Positions 6,708 through 14,068 of a stretch of 45,773 nt of DNA are shown piece by piece. Numbering within the stretch: position 1 is the first letter of the stretch; each line of letters starts with the position of its first letter. A program made the position numbers and the translations under genes. This DNA comes from a virus. Below the pieces are notes generated by a model, which worked only from the letters and a program-made list of their open reading frames with translations, ran no database searches and was not told the origin of the DNA. Where the stretch lies: positions 1 to 45,773 of the IMG/VR virus record IMGVR_UViG_3300031976_000716; one strand, given 5' to 3'.

Positions 6708-6736
6708 TTGACAGTCGGATGTTTCCGACGCATCTT
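6708..6736 (+). promoter_or_regulatory. rightward early promoter with operator O5 filling its spacer
   Basis: A perfect TTGACA (6708-6713) and CATCTT (6731-6736) are separated by 17 bases. That spacer is almost exactly the inverted repeat GTCGGA-TGTT-TCCGAC (6714-6729), which contains operator copy GGATGTTTCC. A bound repressor would block RNA polymerase. This is the likely PL-equivalent promoter for the rightward recombination/integration operon that begins at 6816. A 13-codon mini-frame (MSLWTTAAFEAAA, 6759-6800) lies in the leader, with no clear ribosome-binding site. Confidence 0.65.
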
Positions 6737-6815
6737 ACTCCCATACCCAGAGCGACACATGAGCCTCTGGACCACCGCAGCGTTCGAAGCCGCTGCCTGA
6801 TTGGGAGACGCAAGA

Positions 6816-6995
6816 ATGAACATCCACGCCGAGATTTCCTTTTACGAGAGCCGCCAGCCTGTCAGCCTGGTGACGCCGCCTTGGATCATCGTTGATCCGC
6901 GCATCATTGATCTGGACCGCAGCGAATATGCCGTGGTCGATCCGCTGACCGCCGCCATCGAGACGGGCGCGTTTGTGCCGCAGGTTGGCCGCTGA
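6816..6995 (+). CDS. hypothetical early protein (59 aa)
   Basis: This is the first gene of the rightward operon. The start at 6816 has GGGAGA eight bases upstream; an ATG at 6801 lies inside that ribosome-binding site and was not used. The protein has alternating hydrophobic stretches (PPWIIVDPRIIDL) and no cysteines or membrane segment. I recognise no family. First position after an early promoter suggests a host-takeover or regulatory role, which is only a guess. Its stop overlaps the next start (TGATG). Confidence 0.6.
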   Translation: MNIHAEISFYESRQPVSLVTPPWIIVDPRIIDLDRSEYAVVDPLTAAIETGAFVPQVGR

Positions 6996-7291
6996 TGGCT
7001 CGGCGTTTCACCGAAGCTGAAGACGGTCATCTTCTCGAATGGTGCCAGCTTCCCATGTCGATGATCTGCATTCGCATTGGCCGCAGCCCTGAAAGCTGCA
7101 AGGCCCGCTTGAAAAAGCTGATCGACAGCGGCGCGGCATACCACTTTGCATGCGCGACCATTTCGATAATCGAATATCGCCTCGCTGCTACGTCAGTGCA
7201 TTCCGATTTTAGCATGGACGTCGCTCACGACAGCCTCACGGACTGGTTCGAGAAAGCAGCGAAGTGGAAGCCTGTCGGAGGTGCCCAGTGA
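6995..7291 (+). CDS. small protein with Myb/SANT-like HTH
   Basis: Residues 1-42 (RRFTEAEDGHLLEWC, then GRSPESCKARLKKL) fit a Myb/SANT-like or SigF-type three-helix DNA-binding domain, in which a W/F-spaced first helix is followed by a turn and a basic recognition helix. The C-terminal half is not recognisable. It is coupled to its neighbours by TGATG overlaps. It may be an early regulator; the targets are unknown. Confidence 0.55.
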   Translation: MARRFTEAEDGHLLEWCQLPMSMICIRIGRSPESCKARLKKLIDSGAAYHFACATISIIEYRLAATSVHSDFSMDVAHDSLTDWFEKAAKWKPVGGAQ

Positions 7292-7557
7292 TGGCCCTGC
7301 ATGACCCCCGCCCCGACTTTGACGAGCAACGCGGCTGGCAGGCTGACATGCGCGACGAGCAGCTGAAAGGCCCGCGCGGCTTGTTCTACGGCTTGGCTCT
7401 TGGCGGTCTGGCATGGGCGCTGCTGGCGGCTGGTGTTGCGGCGCTGACGCTCTTCCTCGCGGCCCCTGCCATCTCTGACATGTTCGACGCCCGCCTGCCG
7501 GACGTCTGCCACGGATACGCGACGGAATGCACCGCCGCAGCTCAAGGAGCGATGTGA
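7291..7557 (+). CDS. small single-pass membrane protein (88 aa)
   Basis: A soluble, charged N-terminus of about 32 residues (ALHDPRPDFDEQRGW) is followed by one long hydrophobic segment, FYGLALGGLAWALLAAGVAA and onward to about residue 58, then a short tail with two cysteines. Start at 7291 by TGATG coupling; an upstream in-frame ATG at 7264 lies inside the previous gene. A membrane protein made early could be an exclusion or lysogeny-associated factor, but nothing in the sequence shows which. Confidence 0.6.
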   Translation: MALHDPRPDFDEQRGWQADMRDEQLKGPRGLFYGLALGGLAWALLAAGVAALTLFLAAPAISDMFDARLPDVCHGYATECTAAAQGAM

Positions 7558-8087
7558 TGGAAACGGGAACGCTGAAAGAGCTGAACGCTAAGCCGGGTGA
7601 TGTGGTGGAATGCGTCACTGAGAATTACGTCGAAACGAAAGCCATTGCCGTTGGCGACCGCTTCACAGTGAACGGCAATGGCGAAGTTGACGCTCCAAAG
7701 GGAGCAACCGGCTTGTGCGCCACTTTCCGCATCATCAGCCGCGCCACCCCTCAGCCCGACCTGACCGCGATCACGACGCCGTTTGGATTGCTGGACGCCG
7801 CCACGCAGGAAACATTGCGGGCGCATGGCGGGCCGTATCAGTGGTTTGGACAAAAGGGCTGGCAGACTACCAGTGGAAACACGGATTGCTGGGTCAAGTG
7901 CCACACCTACCGCGTCAAGCCCGCCCCCAAGGTCGAGGAAGTCGGCGTCAACTGGTTCGTGGACAAGCTGGGCCTCGTTCAGCCTTCCCACATCAAGGGC
8001 CTGACGACCCCCGTCCGCGCCACCTTCAACCGCATCGACGGCGTGATTGACCTGTCCAGCTATCGTCTGGAGGCCCGCGATGCTTGA
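7557..8087 (+). CDS. hypothetical phage protein (176 aa)
   Basis: The protein starts METGTLKELNAKPGD. It seems to contain a repeated beta-rich layout with a WFGQKGWQT segment and a later TYRVKP. Phage proteins with the opening 'LKELNAKPGDVVE' type are common but have no assigned role. The start at 7557 is coupled to the previous stop (TGATG). The next gene starts within its last eight bases. Confidence 0.6.
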   Translation: METGTLKELNAKPGDVVECVTENYVETKAIAVGDRFTVNGNGEVDAPKGATGLCATFRIISRATPQPDLTAITTPFGLLDAATQETLRAHGGPYQWFGQKGWQTTSGNTDCWVKCHTYRVKPAPKVEEVGVNWFVDKLGLVQPSHIKGLTTPVRATFNRIDGVIDLSSYRLEARDA

Positions 8088-8250
8088 CCGCACCCCCCAC
8101 GCCCTGACCGTTGACGCCCGCCTCTGCGCCCTACCTGCCAGCGTGTCCCGCGACATCGCAGCGCAAGCCCTGGCAGCCGGTGCCGAGGATGACGCAGCCC
8201 GCATGATCGCACAGATCGAACGCCGCAACGCACGGAGGATGGCAGCATGA
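8080..8250 (+). CDS. hypothetical protein (56 aa)
   Basis: This short, arginine- and alanine-rich helical protein starts at 8080, with GGAGG seven bases upstream inside the end of the preceding gene. It ends in an ATGA overlap with the next gene. No motif is recognisable. The strong ribosome-binding site and coupling on both sides support it as a gene. Confidence 0.55.
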   Translation: MLDRTPHALTVDARLCALPASVSRDIAAQALAAGAEDDAARMIAQIERRNARRMAA

Positions 8251-8495
8251 TCAAGGTGGATGTCGATTCAAAATTCCCGCTGTTCATCCGCGCAGATCCT
8301 GACGCCTTCGGGCAGGTCTTCGCGGCGATGTCTGACGGCGATCAGGTGCAAGTCATGCGGTCCATCATGATGGCCATGAAAAAGCACCCGACGCAGTGGG
8401 ACTTCATCAGCATCGAGCTTGAGAAGCCCGAAAATGCGGACGTGCTGTCGGCATGGCTTCAACCGCTGCTCGAAGCGAAAGGCGGTGCAGCATGA
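8247..8495 (+). CDS. hypothetical protein (82 aa)
   Basis: The protein is acidic and mixed alpha/beta by eye, with no cysteines, signal peptide or membrane segment. Methionine-rich helix VQVMRSIMMAMKK lies near residue 40. It is coupled by ATGA overlaps to genes on both sides. The family is unknown to me. Confidence 0.6.
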   Translation: MIKVDVDSKFPLFIRADPDAFGQVFAAMSDGDQVQVMRSIMMAMKKHPTQWDFISIELEKPENADVLSAWLQPLLEAKGGAA

Positions 8496-8680
8496 CCTAC
8501 AACGCCACCCTTACCGCCATCTGCGAACTGATCGAGGACGCCCGCGACAACGGACTGCTCTCGTTTCAGGTGGCTGACCTGATCACCAACATTCCTGCCG
8601 AACTGGAAGGCCGAGCCGAACAGCGGATGGCCGCAACCTTCGCGAACTTCGACCGCATGATGAAGGAGGCCGCACGATGA
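8492..8680 (+). CDS. hypothetical protein (62 aa)
   Basis: A short helical protein that starts at 8492 in an ATGA overlap and ends EAAR in the repeated junction sequence described below. A longer frame from 8453 would lie in the preceding gene. Composition gives no functional clue. Confidence 0.55.
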   Translation: MTYNATLTAICELIEDARDNGLLSFQVADLITNIPAELEGRAEQRMAATFANFDRMMKEAAR

Positions 8681-8916
8681 CCGCGCCCCAAGAACACCTT
8701 CCCGCCTGCCCGTTCTGTGGGTCTGCATTGCGAATCCACAGCTTTAGCAAGCGCATTGGCAAGGCGACACCGCACGTTTTCCAGACTGCACAGGTCAAGT
8801 GCAAGAAGCAGTCATGCGGCATGTCCGGCCCGCTGGCTAAAGGCGAGGGATGCCGGAAGATCGCTGCTGAACGGTTCATCGCAGGTCTTGCGCGCATCTC
8901 GGAGGCCGCACGATGA
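8677..8916 (+). CDS. Lar-like zinc ribbon protein
   Basis: The 79-residue protein has CPFCG at residues 11-15 and a second pair of cysteines in CKKQSC at about 42-47, followed by a short helix with AAERF. This is the layout of the Lar restriction-alleviation family, small phage proteins that modulate type I restriction. It is one of three such proteins in the window. Whether it alleviates restriction cannot be read from sequence. It starts and ends in the repeated GGAGG junction. Confidence 0.6.
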   Translation: MTAPQEHLPACPFCGSALRIHSFSKRIGKATPHVFQTAQVKCKKQSCGMSGPLAKGEGCRKIAAERFIAGLARISEAAR

Positions 8917-9173
8917 TACGTGACCTTTCGAATATGACCGTTGCAGAAATTCTGAGCAGCGAAGATCGCTTCGTTGAACAGCAAGTTCTATTGGCCGCAG
9001 CGTTCGGTGTCGCGGCCTATGAAAAGCATGTCGGATGTGATGTCGGCGCAGTTTGTGCTTTGAAATGGGCCTTCCTGACAGCTCTTGCCGATCCACTAAG
9101 CGCCGAACTGGATCACCTGCGCCAGTGCCCCGAAATGGCCGAGGCCGCCCGTATCTCGGAGGCCGCACGATGA
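8913..9173 (+). CDS. hypothetical protein (86 aa)
   Basis: A helical protein with one hydrophobic stretch (LLAAAFGVAAYE) and two cysteines. Its C-terminal AARISEAAR matches the end of the previous protein (LARISEAAR) because both lie in the repeated junction. No family is recognised. Confidence 0.6.
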   Translation: MIRDLSNMTVAEILSSEDRFVEQQVLLAAAFGVAAYEKHVGCDVGAVCALKWAFLTALADPLSAELDHLRQCPEMAEAARISEAAR

Positions 9174-9664
9174 CGCCGGAACAGATCGACCTGCTGCCCT
9201 GCCCGTTTTGTGGGGGCAAGGCGCACATGGCTTCGGAACACGACGCAGATACTGGCGGAAAATTTTACTTCATCACGTGCGCATCCTGCCGTGCGAAGGG
9301 TCAGGAAAGCTACGCCAGAGAAACTTGCCCAATTTTCTTCGGTCAGGTTCGAGACGCATGGAACCGCCGCGCATCCCCCGTCATCACCGCACTGGCAGAG
9401 GACGCCGCCCGCGCGCACGACCTGGCGCTGGAGAATGCGAGGCTGCGTGAGGCGCTGAAATCCTGCCTCGATACGGTTGAGGACTATCTTAACTATACGC
9501 ACGACGGCGACCCGTGGACAGAGGACGCTAGGGCCATGGGTGAGATGGACATTAACGATTTCAAGAACGATGGGCGTCTTGATCGCGCCGTCGCCGCCTT
9601 GGACACCCACGCCGCGACCGCCGCCGTCCTGTCCGCACGCGACAGCATCCCGGAGGGCGAATGA
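9170..9664 (+). CDS. Lar-like zinc ribbon protein with helical extension
   Basis: The 164-residue protein starts MTPEQIDLLPCPFCGGKA with a CxxC at residues 11-14 and a second CxxC (CASC) near 38-41, then a DAWNRRA segment typical of Lar-like proteins. A helical region of about 100 residues follows, with a coiled-coil-like stretch (ALENARLREALKSCL). The start follows the third repeated junction. The longer upstream frame was rejected because it lies in the previous gene. A role in restriction alleviation is suggested only by the family. Confidence 0.65.
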   Translation: MTPEQIDLLPCPFCGGKAHMASEHDADTGGKFYFITCASCRAKGQESYARETCPIFFGQVRDAWNRRASPVITALAEDAARAHDLALENARLREALKSCLDTVEDYLNYTHDGDPWTEDARAMGEMDINDFKNDGRLDRAVAALDTHAATAAVLSARDSIPEGE

Positions 9665-10038
9665 TGCGCAGGGAGCCGGGCGATCCTGGATACTGCAAGT
9701 TCACCGATGCGCCGCTGCCGCCTTTGGTCAACATCTTCACTGGCATGAACGCTGAACGGTTCTCTGGCTACAAGATCGATCGAAGCGCGGACGACACCTT
9801 GCAGCTTGTCGGCGTGATGGCATGCGGAACGCGCGTCAACATAGGCGAGCCAGTCGATCGCGTGAAGCCGACGAACCGCAGCTCGTGGGAAGCCCCCCAG
9901 GATCGGGAACGGTTCTTCGCAGGCGATCGCGTCTGCCGCCACTGCCACGGCTCCGGCCAGTATTCCACCGACACGGGCTTCACCGCAGGCCCTGCCGTTT
10001 ACGACTGCCCCACCTGCAACGGTGCAGGCAGCCTCTGA
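9661..10038 (+). CDS. protein with DnaJ-type zinc finger
   Basis: The C-terminal 34 residues hold two CxxCxGxG repeats (C92/C95 and C116/C119), forming one DnaJ-type zinc site. The N-terminal 85 residues have no J domain and are not recognisable. Such isolated zinc fingers are frequent in phage early regions and may act in protein binding. The start is coupled to the previous gene (ATGA). The 82 bases after its stop hold two strong hairpins. Confidence 0.6.
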   Translation: MMRREPGDPGYCKFTDAPLPPLVNIFTGMNAERFSGYKIDRSADDTLQLVGVMACGTRVNIGEPVDRVKPTNRSSWEAPQDRERFFAGDRVCRHCHGSGQYSTDTGFTAGPAVYDCPTCNGAGSL

Positions 10039-10039
10039 T

Positions 10040-10096
10040 CCGCACGTCCTCCTCCCCGTGCGGCCAGCCGGGGGCAGCTTCGACCCCGCCCCCGGC
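10040..10096 (+). other. two consecutive strong hairpins between early genes
   Basis: CCGCACG (10040-10046) pairs with CGTGCGG (10057-10063) across a 10-base loop rich in TCC. GCCGGGGGC (10067-10075) pairs perfectly with GCCCCCGGC (10088-10096) across 12 bases. Neither is followed by a T-run, so they are not ordinary terminators. They occupy the only sizeable gap in this operon. They may be an RNA processing or stability element, or coding sequence if the next gene starts further upstream. Confidence 0.6.
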
Positions 10097-10120
10097 AACC
10101 CATTCACAAGGACACGAGAC

Positions 10121-10375
10121 ATGGAACAACCACGCTTTCACAACCCGGTGCCGGTCCTGCTCGATCAGTTCGGCATCGGCCAGACCGCAGTCGCCCGTAT
10201 CAACGCCGAGATGGCCCGCGAGACGATGCACGACATCGCCCGCCGTGCCTTTCGCTGGAGCGATGACCCGTCGCCGCTGGACCTGATCCGCGAGACGGAG
10301 GCGCTGGCCCATCTGCACGCACAGGCAGCGATGGAACGCAACGCCCTGGCCGTTCTGCGCGCGGGGGTGATGTGA
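10121..10375 (+). CDS. hypothetical protein (84 aa)
   Basis: A helical, arginine-rich protein starting at 10121 with AAGGA nine bases upstream. An in-frame ATG at 10022 would extend it by 33 residues through the two hairpins, but that part is proline-rich and has no ribosome-binding site. Its stop overlaps the next start (TGATG). No motif is recognised. Confidence 0.6.
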   Translation: MEQPRFHNPVPVLLDQFGIGQTAVARINAEMARETMHDIARRAFRWSDDPSPLDLIRETEALAHLHAQAAMERNALAVLRAGVM

Positions 10376-10596
10376 TGCCGACGCTCGGAAAGGCATTCAC
10401 TGAAATCGCCAAGGAACGCGCCGACTGGCTGGTGGACGCAGTCGCTTGCGCCACTCAGGACCGCCGCTTTCTGCGCGGTGAGCCAGAGGCGGATGATGTC
10501 GCAATCGAGGCAATTCTGCTGAACGCACAGAAGGCAATCGAGGTAGCCATTGAGCGCGCAGTTCTGGCCTTGCAGTTGGCTCAGGAGGGAAACTGA
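10375..10596 (+). CDS. hypothetical protein (73 aa)
   Basis: A helical protein with no cysteine motif or membrane segment, ending in a leucine- and alanine-rich helix. It lies directly before the Rad52-like gene and is coupled to it by a one-base overlap (TGATG). A role in recombination is possible from position alone. Confidence 0.55.
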   Translation: MPTLGKAFTEIAKERADWLVDAVACATQDRRFLRGEPEADDVAIEAILLNAQKAIEVAIERAVLALQLAQEGN

Positions 10597-11261
10597 TGGA
10601 CTGGCAGAAAGCATCCGCAGAGCTGGAGCGCAAGCTAGACCCGAAGAACGTCAAGCCCGCGCAAAAGTTTGGCCCCAAGGGCGACTATATCGAAGGCTGG
10701 CACGCGATGGCGGAGGCCAACCGCATCTTCGGACACGGTGAATGGTCCTACATCGTCGCGTCTTGCAACGTGGTTCAGGAACGCCCGCGCGAGATTGGCC
10801 GCGAGAAGAAGGAAGGCTTCGGCGTCACCTACGTTGCGACGGTTCGCGTGACGGTCGGCGACGTGATCCGCGAAGATGTTGGCGCGGGGCACGGCTACGA
10901 CGTTGATCTCGGCCTGGCCCACGAAAGCGCGATAAAAGAAGCGGTCACCGACGCTCTAAAGCGTGGACTGCGCAGCTTCGGCAACCCGTTCGGCCTCGCC
11001 CTCTACGACAAGACGCGGGAAAACGTCGGCGTCGATGATCAAGCTGAAAAGCAAAAGCCGCGCCAGATCACCAAGGCAGAGCCGAGCGATGCTGACCTGC
11101 TGCGCAATAAAATGGTGGCTGGGCTGCGCGAGAAGGGTGCAGGTCTGGCCGACTTTGCGCCGTTCAAGGCCGACTTGGAACGCCTGCGCAAGCTATCCGT
11201 CGAACTCGCAGCCAGCGTCGAGGCTGAAATCGAAACACAGAAGCAAGGAGCGGCAGCATGA
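10596..11261 (+). CDS. Rad52-family single-strand annealing protein
   Basis: The 221-residue protein has the Rad52/22 core: a segment [20 protein letters not shown] at residues 28-47, then a beta-rich stretch and [21 protein letters not shown] at about 108-128. The C-terminal 90 residues are charged and helical. Proteins of this family anneal complementary single strands and serve phages in the role of lambda Red beta. No paired 5' exonuclease was seen beside it. It is coupled to the SSB gene (ATGA), which fits annealing of SSB-coated DNA. Confidence 0.85.
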   Translation: MDWQKASAELERKLDPKNVKPAQKFGPKGDYIEGWHAMAEANRIFGHGEWSYIVASCNVVQERPREIGREKKEGFGVTYVATVRVTVGDVIREDVGAGHGYDVDLGLAHESAIKEAVTDALKRGLRSFGNPFGLALYDKTRENVGVDDQAEKQKPRQITKAEPSDADLLRNKMVAGLREKGAGLADFAPFKADLERLRKLSVELAASVEAEIETQKQGAAA

Positions 11262-11692
11262 GCGGCAGCGTCAATAAGGTTATCATCATCGGCAATCTTG
11301 GGCGCTACCCCGAGATCCGCACCTTCCAGAACGGCGGCAAGGTCGCAAACCTGCGCATCGCCACGTCGGAAAGCTGGAAGGACAAGAACAGCGGGGAACG
11401 CAAGGAGCGGACCGAGTGGCATACCGTGTCGATCATGTCCGAGGGGCTGGTCAACGTGGTCGAGCGCTTCCTGAAGAAGGGCAGCAAGGTCTATATCGAA
11501 GGCCAGCTTGAGACCCGCAAATGGCAGGACCAGTCCGGCGCTGACAAATACAGCACCGAGATCGTCCTGCGCAGCTTCAACGGCACGCTGCAAATGCTTG
11601 ACGGCCCGTCGGGTGGATCGCAGCAGTCGGGAGGCGGCGAAAGCCAGTCATCCGGTGGCGGCTATGATTACGACGATAGCGTGCCCTTCTGA
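11258..11692 (+). CDS. ssb: single-stranded DNA-binding protein
   Basis: The 144-residue protein has a full OB-fold SSB domain (start [17 protein letters not shown], then WHTVSIM and [16 protein letters not shown]), a glycine/serine/glutamine-rich linker, and an acidic tip ending DDSVPF. This tip is close to the bacterial DDIPF tail that recruits partner proteins. It protects single strands during replication and recombination. It lies between the Rad52-like gene and a small gene, overlapping both by one to four bases. Confidence 0.95.
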   Translation: MSGSVNKVIIIGNLGRYPEIRTFQNGGKVANLRIATSESWKDKNSGERKERTEWHTVSIMSEGLVNVVERFLKKGSKVYIEGQLETRKWQDQSGADKYSTEIVLRSFNGTLQMLDGPSGGSQQSGGGESQSSGGGYDYDDSVPF

Positions 11693-11895
11693 TGCGCCCC
11701 GTCATGCCCGAATACCCCGACACCACGTTCACCTGCGCCCAGCTTTGCCGCGCATGGGATGCAGCGCAGCCGTGGAACGCGCCGGACGAGCTGTTCTGGG
11801 ACGTGGCTGTGTCGGCGCTGCTTGACCGCCAGGTGACGGACGCAGAGGTCGAGATGTATCGGCCCCTGATCCGGCAGGCGAAGGGCGAAAGCTGA
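11692..11895 (+). CDS. hypothetical protein (67 aa)
   Basis: A short, tryptophan-containing helical protein with one pair of isolated cysteines at most. It is coupled to SSB and NinB by one-base stop/start overlaps. Position within the recombination block suggests an accessory role. I recognise no family. Confidence 0.6.
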   Translation: MRPVMPEYPDTTFTCAQLCRAWDAAQPWNAPDELFWDVAVSALLDRQVTDAEVEMYRPLIRQAKGES

Positions 11896-12275
11896 TGGCT
11901 CAGACCGTCATCCTGCGTGGGCTGGAACAGCGGGCGCTGGCCTGCGGGCTGATCAAGGCCGCCCCGGTCGATGCGGTGGTGACGATCAAGGAAGCCGCCC
12001 GGACGCTGGACCAGAACTCGAAGCTGTGGGCGATGCTTTCTGACGTCGCCCGCGCCAAGCCGGAAGGCCGCGTCATGACTGCCGAAATGTGGAAGTCGGC
12101 ATTCATGAACGCCCTGGGACACGAGATCCTGTGGCAACCCGGCATCGACAACGGCCCGCCGTTCCCGGCTGGCTTCCGGTCATCGCGGCTGAGCAAGGCG
12201 CAGATGGCCGATCTGATCACCTTTGTCAGCGAATATGGCGACCGTCACGGCGTCAAATGGAGTGATGAACAATGA
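11895..12275 (+). CDS. ninB: NinB-like recombination protein
   Basis: The 126-residue protein matches lambda NinB in size and layout: a start of VILRGLEQRALACGLI, a central KLWAMLSDVARAKPEG segment, and GFRSSRLSKAQMADLITFV near the C-terminus. NinB (Orf) acts as a recombination mediator that binds single-stranded DNA and SSB in the Red pathway. It follows Rad52-like and SSB genes here, which strengthens the call. It overlaps the HNH gene start by ATGA. Confidence 0.85.
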   Translation: MAQTVILRGLEQRALACGLIKAAPVDAVVTIKEAARTLDQNSKLWAMLSDVARAKPEGRVMTAEMWKSAFMNALGHEILWQPGIDNGPPFPAGFRSSRLSKAQMADLITFVSEYGDRHGVKWSDEQ

Positions 12276-12883
12276 AACTCTCTGCATCTCATCGCGTGTC
12301 GCCTAGCCGACTAGCTGAATTGCTAGACTACGACCCAGGCACAGGACGCCTCACATGGAAAGAGCGGCCCGTTGAAGATTTCAAAGGCAAAACTGATAGT
12401 ATCAGAAACCGCATTTGGAAATCTTGGAATGCAAAGCATTTCGGAAAGCCCGCTCTTGCTTGCGGCGAAGATTATCCGGGCGGAACTATCTTGGGGATGA
12501 ACGCTCGTGCGCATCAGGTGGCATGGGCGATTACCCACGGGGTGTGGGCCTCTGGTGAGATTGACCACATCAATGGAGACCCTTCAGACAATAGCATAGC
12601 CAATCTTCGCGATGTTCCGAAGTCCATAAACTCCAGAAACAAGCCGAGCAAGCAGCCGTCACGTTCGGGGAGAACGGGGGTCATATGGGATGCTGAGAGA
12701 CGGAAATGGGCGGCCAGAATTAAGATTGATCGCCAGCACTACAACCTGGGTCGGTTTGACAATCTGTCTGATGCCGTTGCTGCACGTGAGGAAGCTGAGA
12801 TTGGGCACGGGTTCACCAAGCGGCACGCCTCACCTGATTGGACCGCGCAGGGGGTGATCCTGACAATGCCAGAGGGCCGGTGA
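12272..12883 (+). CDS. HNH endonuclease with AP2-like DNA-binding region
   Basis: The 203-residue protein has an HNH core: H81 in AHQVAWAITHG, E96-I-D98-H99-I-N101, and N107/N111 in SIANLRD. Residues 133-175 (GVIWDAERRKWAARIKI, then NLGRF) form an AP2-like DNA-binding region. This pairing is typical of free-standing HNH homing endonucleases of phages. Base composition is visibly richer in A and T than the flanks, which fits a mobile insert between ninB and the following small gene. It could also be a domesticated recombination nuclease. Confidence 0.85.
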   Translation: MKLSASHRVSPSRLAELLDYDPGTGRLTWKERPVEDFKGKTDSIRNRIWKSWNAKHFGKPALACGEDYPGGTILGMNARAHQVAWAITHGVWASGEIDHINGDPSDNSIANLRDVPKSINSRNKPSKQPSRSGRTGVIWDAERRKWAARIKIDRQHYNLGRFDNLSDAVAAREEAEIGHGFTKRHASPDWTAQGVILTMPEGR

Positions 12884-12884
12884 C

Positions 12885-13082
12885 ATGGCGCGCCCCGATC
12901 CCCAAGCGATCTGCACTGGCCGACCCGCATTCATCTGCCGCCGCGATGCGATCCGCGAAAAGGAACGGCTGACCGTCAAGCCCTGCCGTGGCTGGCACAA
13001 CTACAAGAAGATGCCGCCGCTCAGGGAATACCGTTGCCCTGTCTGCCATCAGTTTCACGTTGCAGCGGAGACCCGGCATTGA
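12885..13082 (+). CDS. small cysteine-containing protein (65 aa)
   Basis: A short protein with cysteines at about 10 and 19 and a C-terminal CPVCHQFHV zinc-knuckle-like segment. It starts two bases after the HNH stop. Its stop overlaps the TTG start of the next gene. It may bind metal or DNA. No family is recognised. Confidence 0.6.
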   Translation: MARPDPQAICTGRPAFICRRDAIREKERLTVKPCRGWHNYKKMPPLREYRCPVCHQFHVAAETRH

Positions 13083-13414
13083 GCTTCATTCGCCAGGCGG
13101 GGCCGAACTTCAAGCCCGAGAAGCCCGTCCGGGGAACCGCCGCCGCCAAGGCGCACATGGCAAAGGTCGCCCAGCTGCGCTGCGTCACCTGCGGGGATTG
13201 GCCGGTTGAGATCCACCACGTCATTTGCGGGCGCTTCGGACAGCACAAGGCATCGGACATGGACGTCATTCCGCTTTGCCCTTGCTGTCACCGCACCGGC
13301 CCGCTTGCGATCCACAGGGGCAAGGAAACGTGGGTGCAGGCTTATGGGCCGGACTACGGCTATTTGCCGGTCGTCGCCGCCCTGCTGGACCCGAACAACG
13401 AAATCGACTTCTGA
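13079..13414 (+). CDS. Ref-like HNH-type nuclease
   Basis: With a TTG start at 13079 (GGAG eight bases upstream) the protein has 111 residues. It has C35xxC38, H46-H47 in EIHHVICGRFG, and DVIPLCPCCHR with C67, C70 and H71. This pattern matches the phage Ref family, RecA-dependent nucleases of phage P1 type, and related DUF968-like proteins in the lambda nin region. A longer frame beginning at 13034 overlaps the previous gene and gains no motif. Position after NinB fits the nin-region layout. Confidence 0.75.
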   Translation: MSFIRQAGPNFKPEKPVRGTAAAKAHMAKVAQLRCVTCGDWPVEIHHVICGRFGQHKASDMDVIPLCPCCHRTGPLAIHRGKETWVQAYGPDYGYLPVVAALLDPNNEIDF

Positions 13415-13425
13415 GGAGTGAACCC

Positions 13426-13620
13426 ATGAAAAGCGACATCATCGATATTGACGTGCAGCTTCTCCACGAGACGGAGAAGGCCGTTCTTGTCACAGCCGAC
13501 ACCCCCGATAATGGCGTGTGGCTTCCCCGATCCAAGATCGAGATCGAGGAAACTGGAATCGCTGGCATCCAGACAGTTAGCCTGCCTGAATGGCTTGCTC
13601 TGGATAAGGGGCTAATCTGA
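13426..13620 (+). CDS. hypothetical protein (64 aa)
   Basis: The start at 13426 has GAGGAG eight bases upstream. The protein reads as a small beta-rich domain (AVLVTADTPDNGVWLPRSKI) like those in several phage early regions with no assigned role. Its stop overlaps the next start (TGATG). Confidence 0.6.
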   Translation: MKSDIIDIDVQLLHETEKAVLVTADTPDNGVWLPRSKIEIEETGIAGIQTVSLPEWLALDKGLI

Positions 13621-13868
13621 TGCGGCTGCAAAGATACCCAGACGGCGCAATGCACTGGTCGCTGACAATATGGGGTCGCCACCCTGATTGGTCATCCACG
13701 TGGACGCATGTTCTCGCGCTGACCCGATACCGCGCTTCCAGTGGCATCACCAGCGCACCCCGATTGATACGACCCAGCAGCAGATTTCAGCGCCAGTACG
13801 GCGTGACGGCCTTTCGGTTCCAACTGACGATGACCCGGCAAGACGCGTCAAGGAGGCTAGACCAATGA
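13620..13868 (+). CDS. hypothetical basic protein (82 aa)
   Basis: A basic protein rich in arginine and aromatic residues (DGAMHWSLTIWGRHPDWS near the start). It is coupled at both ends (TGATG before, ATGA after), the main support for this frame. An overlapping frame from 13688 encodes a different sequence that runs into the next gene, but it has no ribosome-binding site of its own at that start. No family is recognised. Confidence 0.5.
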   Translation: MRLQRYPDGAMHWSLTIWGRHPDWSSTWTHVLALTRYRASSGITSAPRLIRPSSRFQRQYGVTAFRFQLTMTRQDASRRLDQ

Positions 13869-14068
13869 CCGAGCATCCCCGCCCCATGATCCGCATCCTG
13901 ACGGAGCGGCCCGACCTGCGCACCCGCCTTGCCGAGCTGTATGCCAAGCGTGGCGACGACATGGCCCGCCCGACGCTGACGGTGGGCCGATCCACCATCA
14001 TCGGCGCGCGTGAGATTGCCGCGCATCAGGCGAAAGTGGCCGCCCTCGCACAGAAGGGGGATGCGTGA
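13865..14068 (+). CDS. hypothetical protein (67 aa)
   Basis: The start at 13865 has AGGAGG eight bases upstream and overlaps the previous stop (ATGA). The protein is helical and charged, with no cysteines. It ends in a TGATG overlap. The function is unknown. Confidence 0.55.
   Translation: MTEHPRPMIRILTERPDLRTRLAELYAKRGDDMARPTLTVGRSTIIGAREIAAHQAKVAALAQKGDA

Larger units (their letters stand above)
8665..9173 (+). repeat. three copies of a 16-base gene-junction sequence
   Basis: The identical sequence ggaggccgcacgatga occurs at 8665-8680, 8901-8916 and 9158-9173. Each copy carries the GGAGG ribosome-binding site, the last codons (EAAR) and stop of one gene, and the ATG of the next. The two later copies extend upstream into a shared ARISEAAR-coding stretch. 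They probably mark gene insertions or duplications that reused the same junction, and they could recombine with one another. Confidence 0.85.

Noticed and set aside
13688-13864. Upstream part of a long frame running into the 13865 gene
   Set aside because: No ribosome-binding site at 13688, whereas 13865 has AGGAGG and overlaps the previous stop; the 13620 frame is coupled at both ends.
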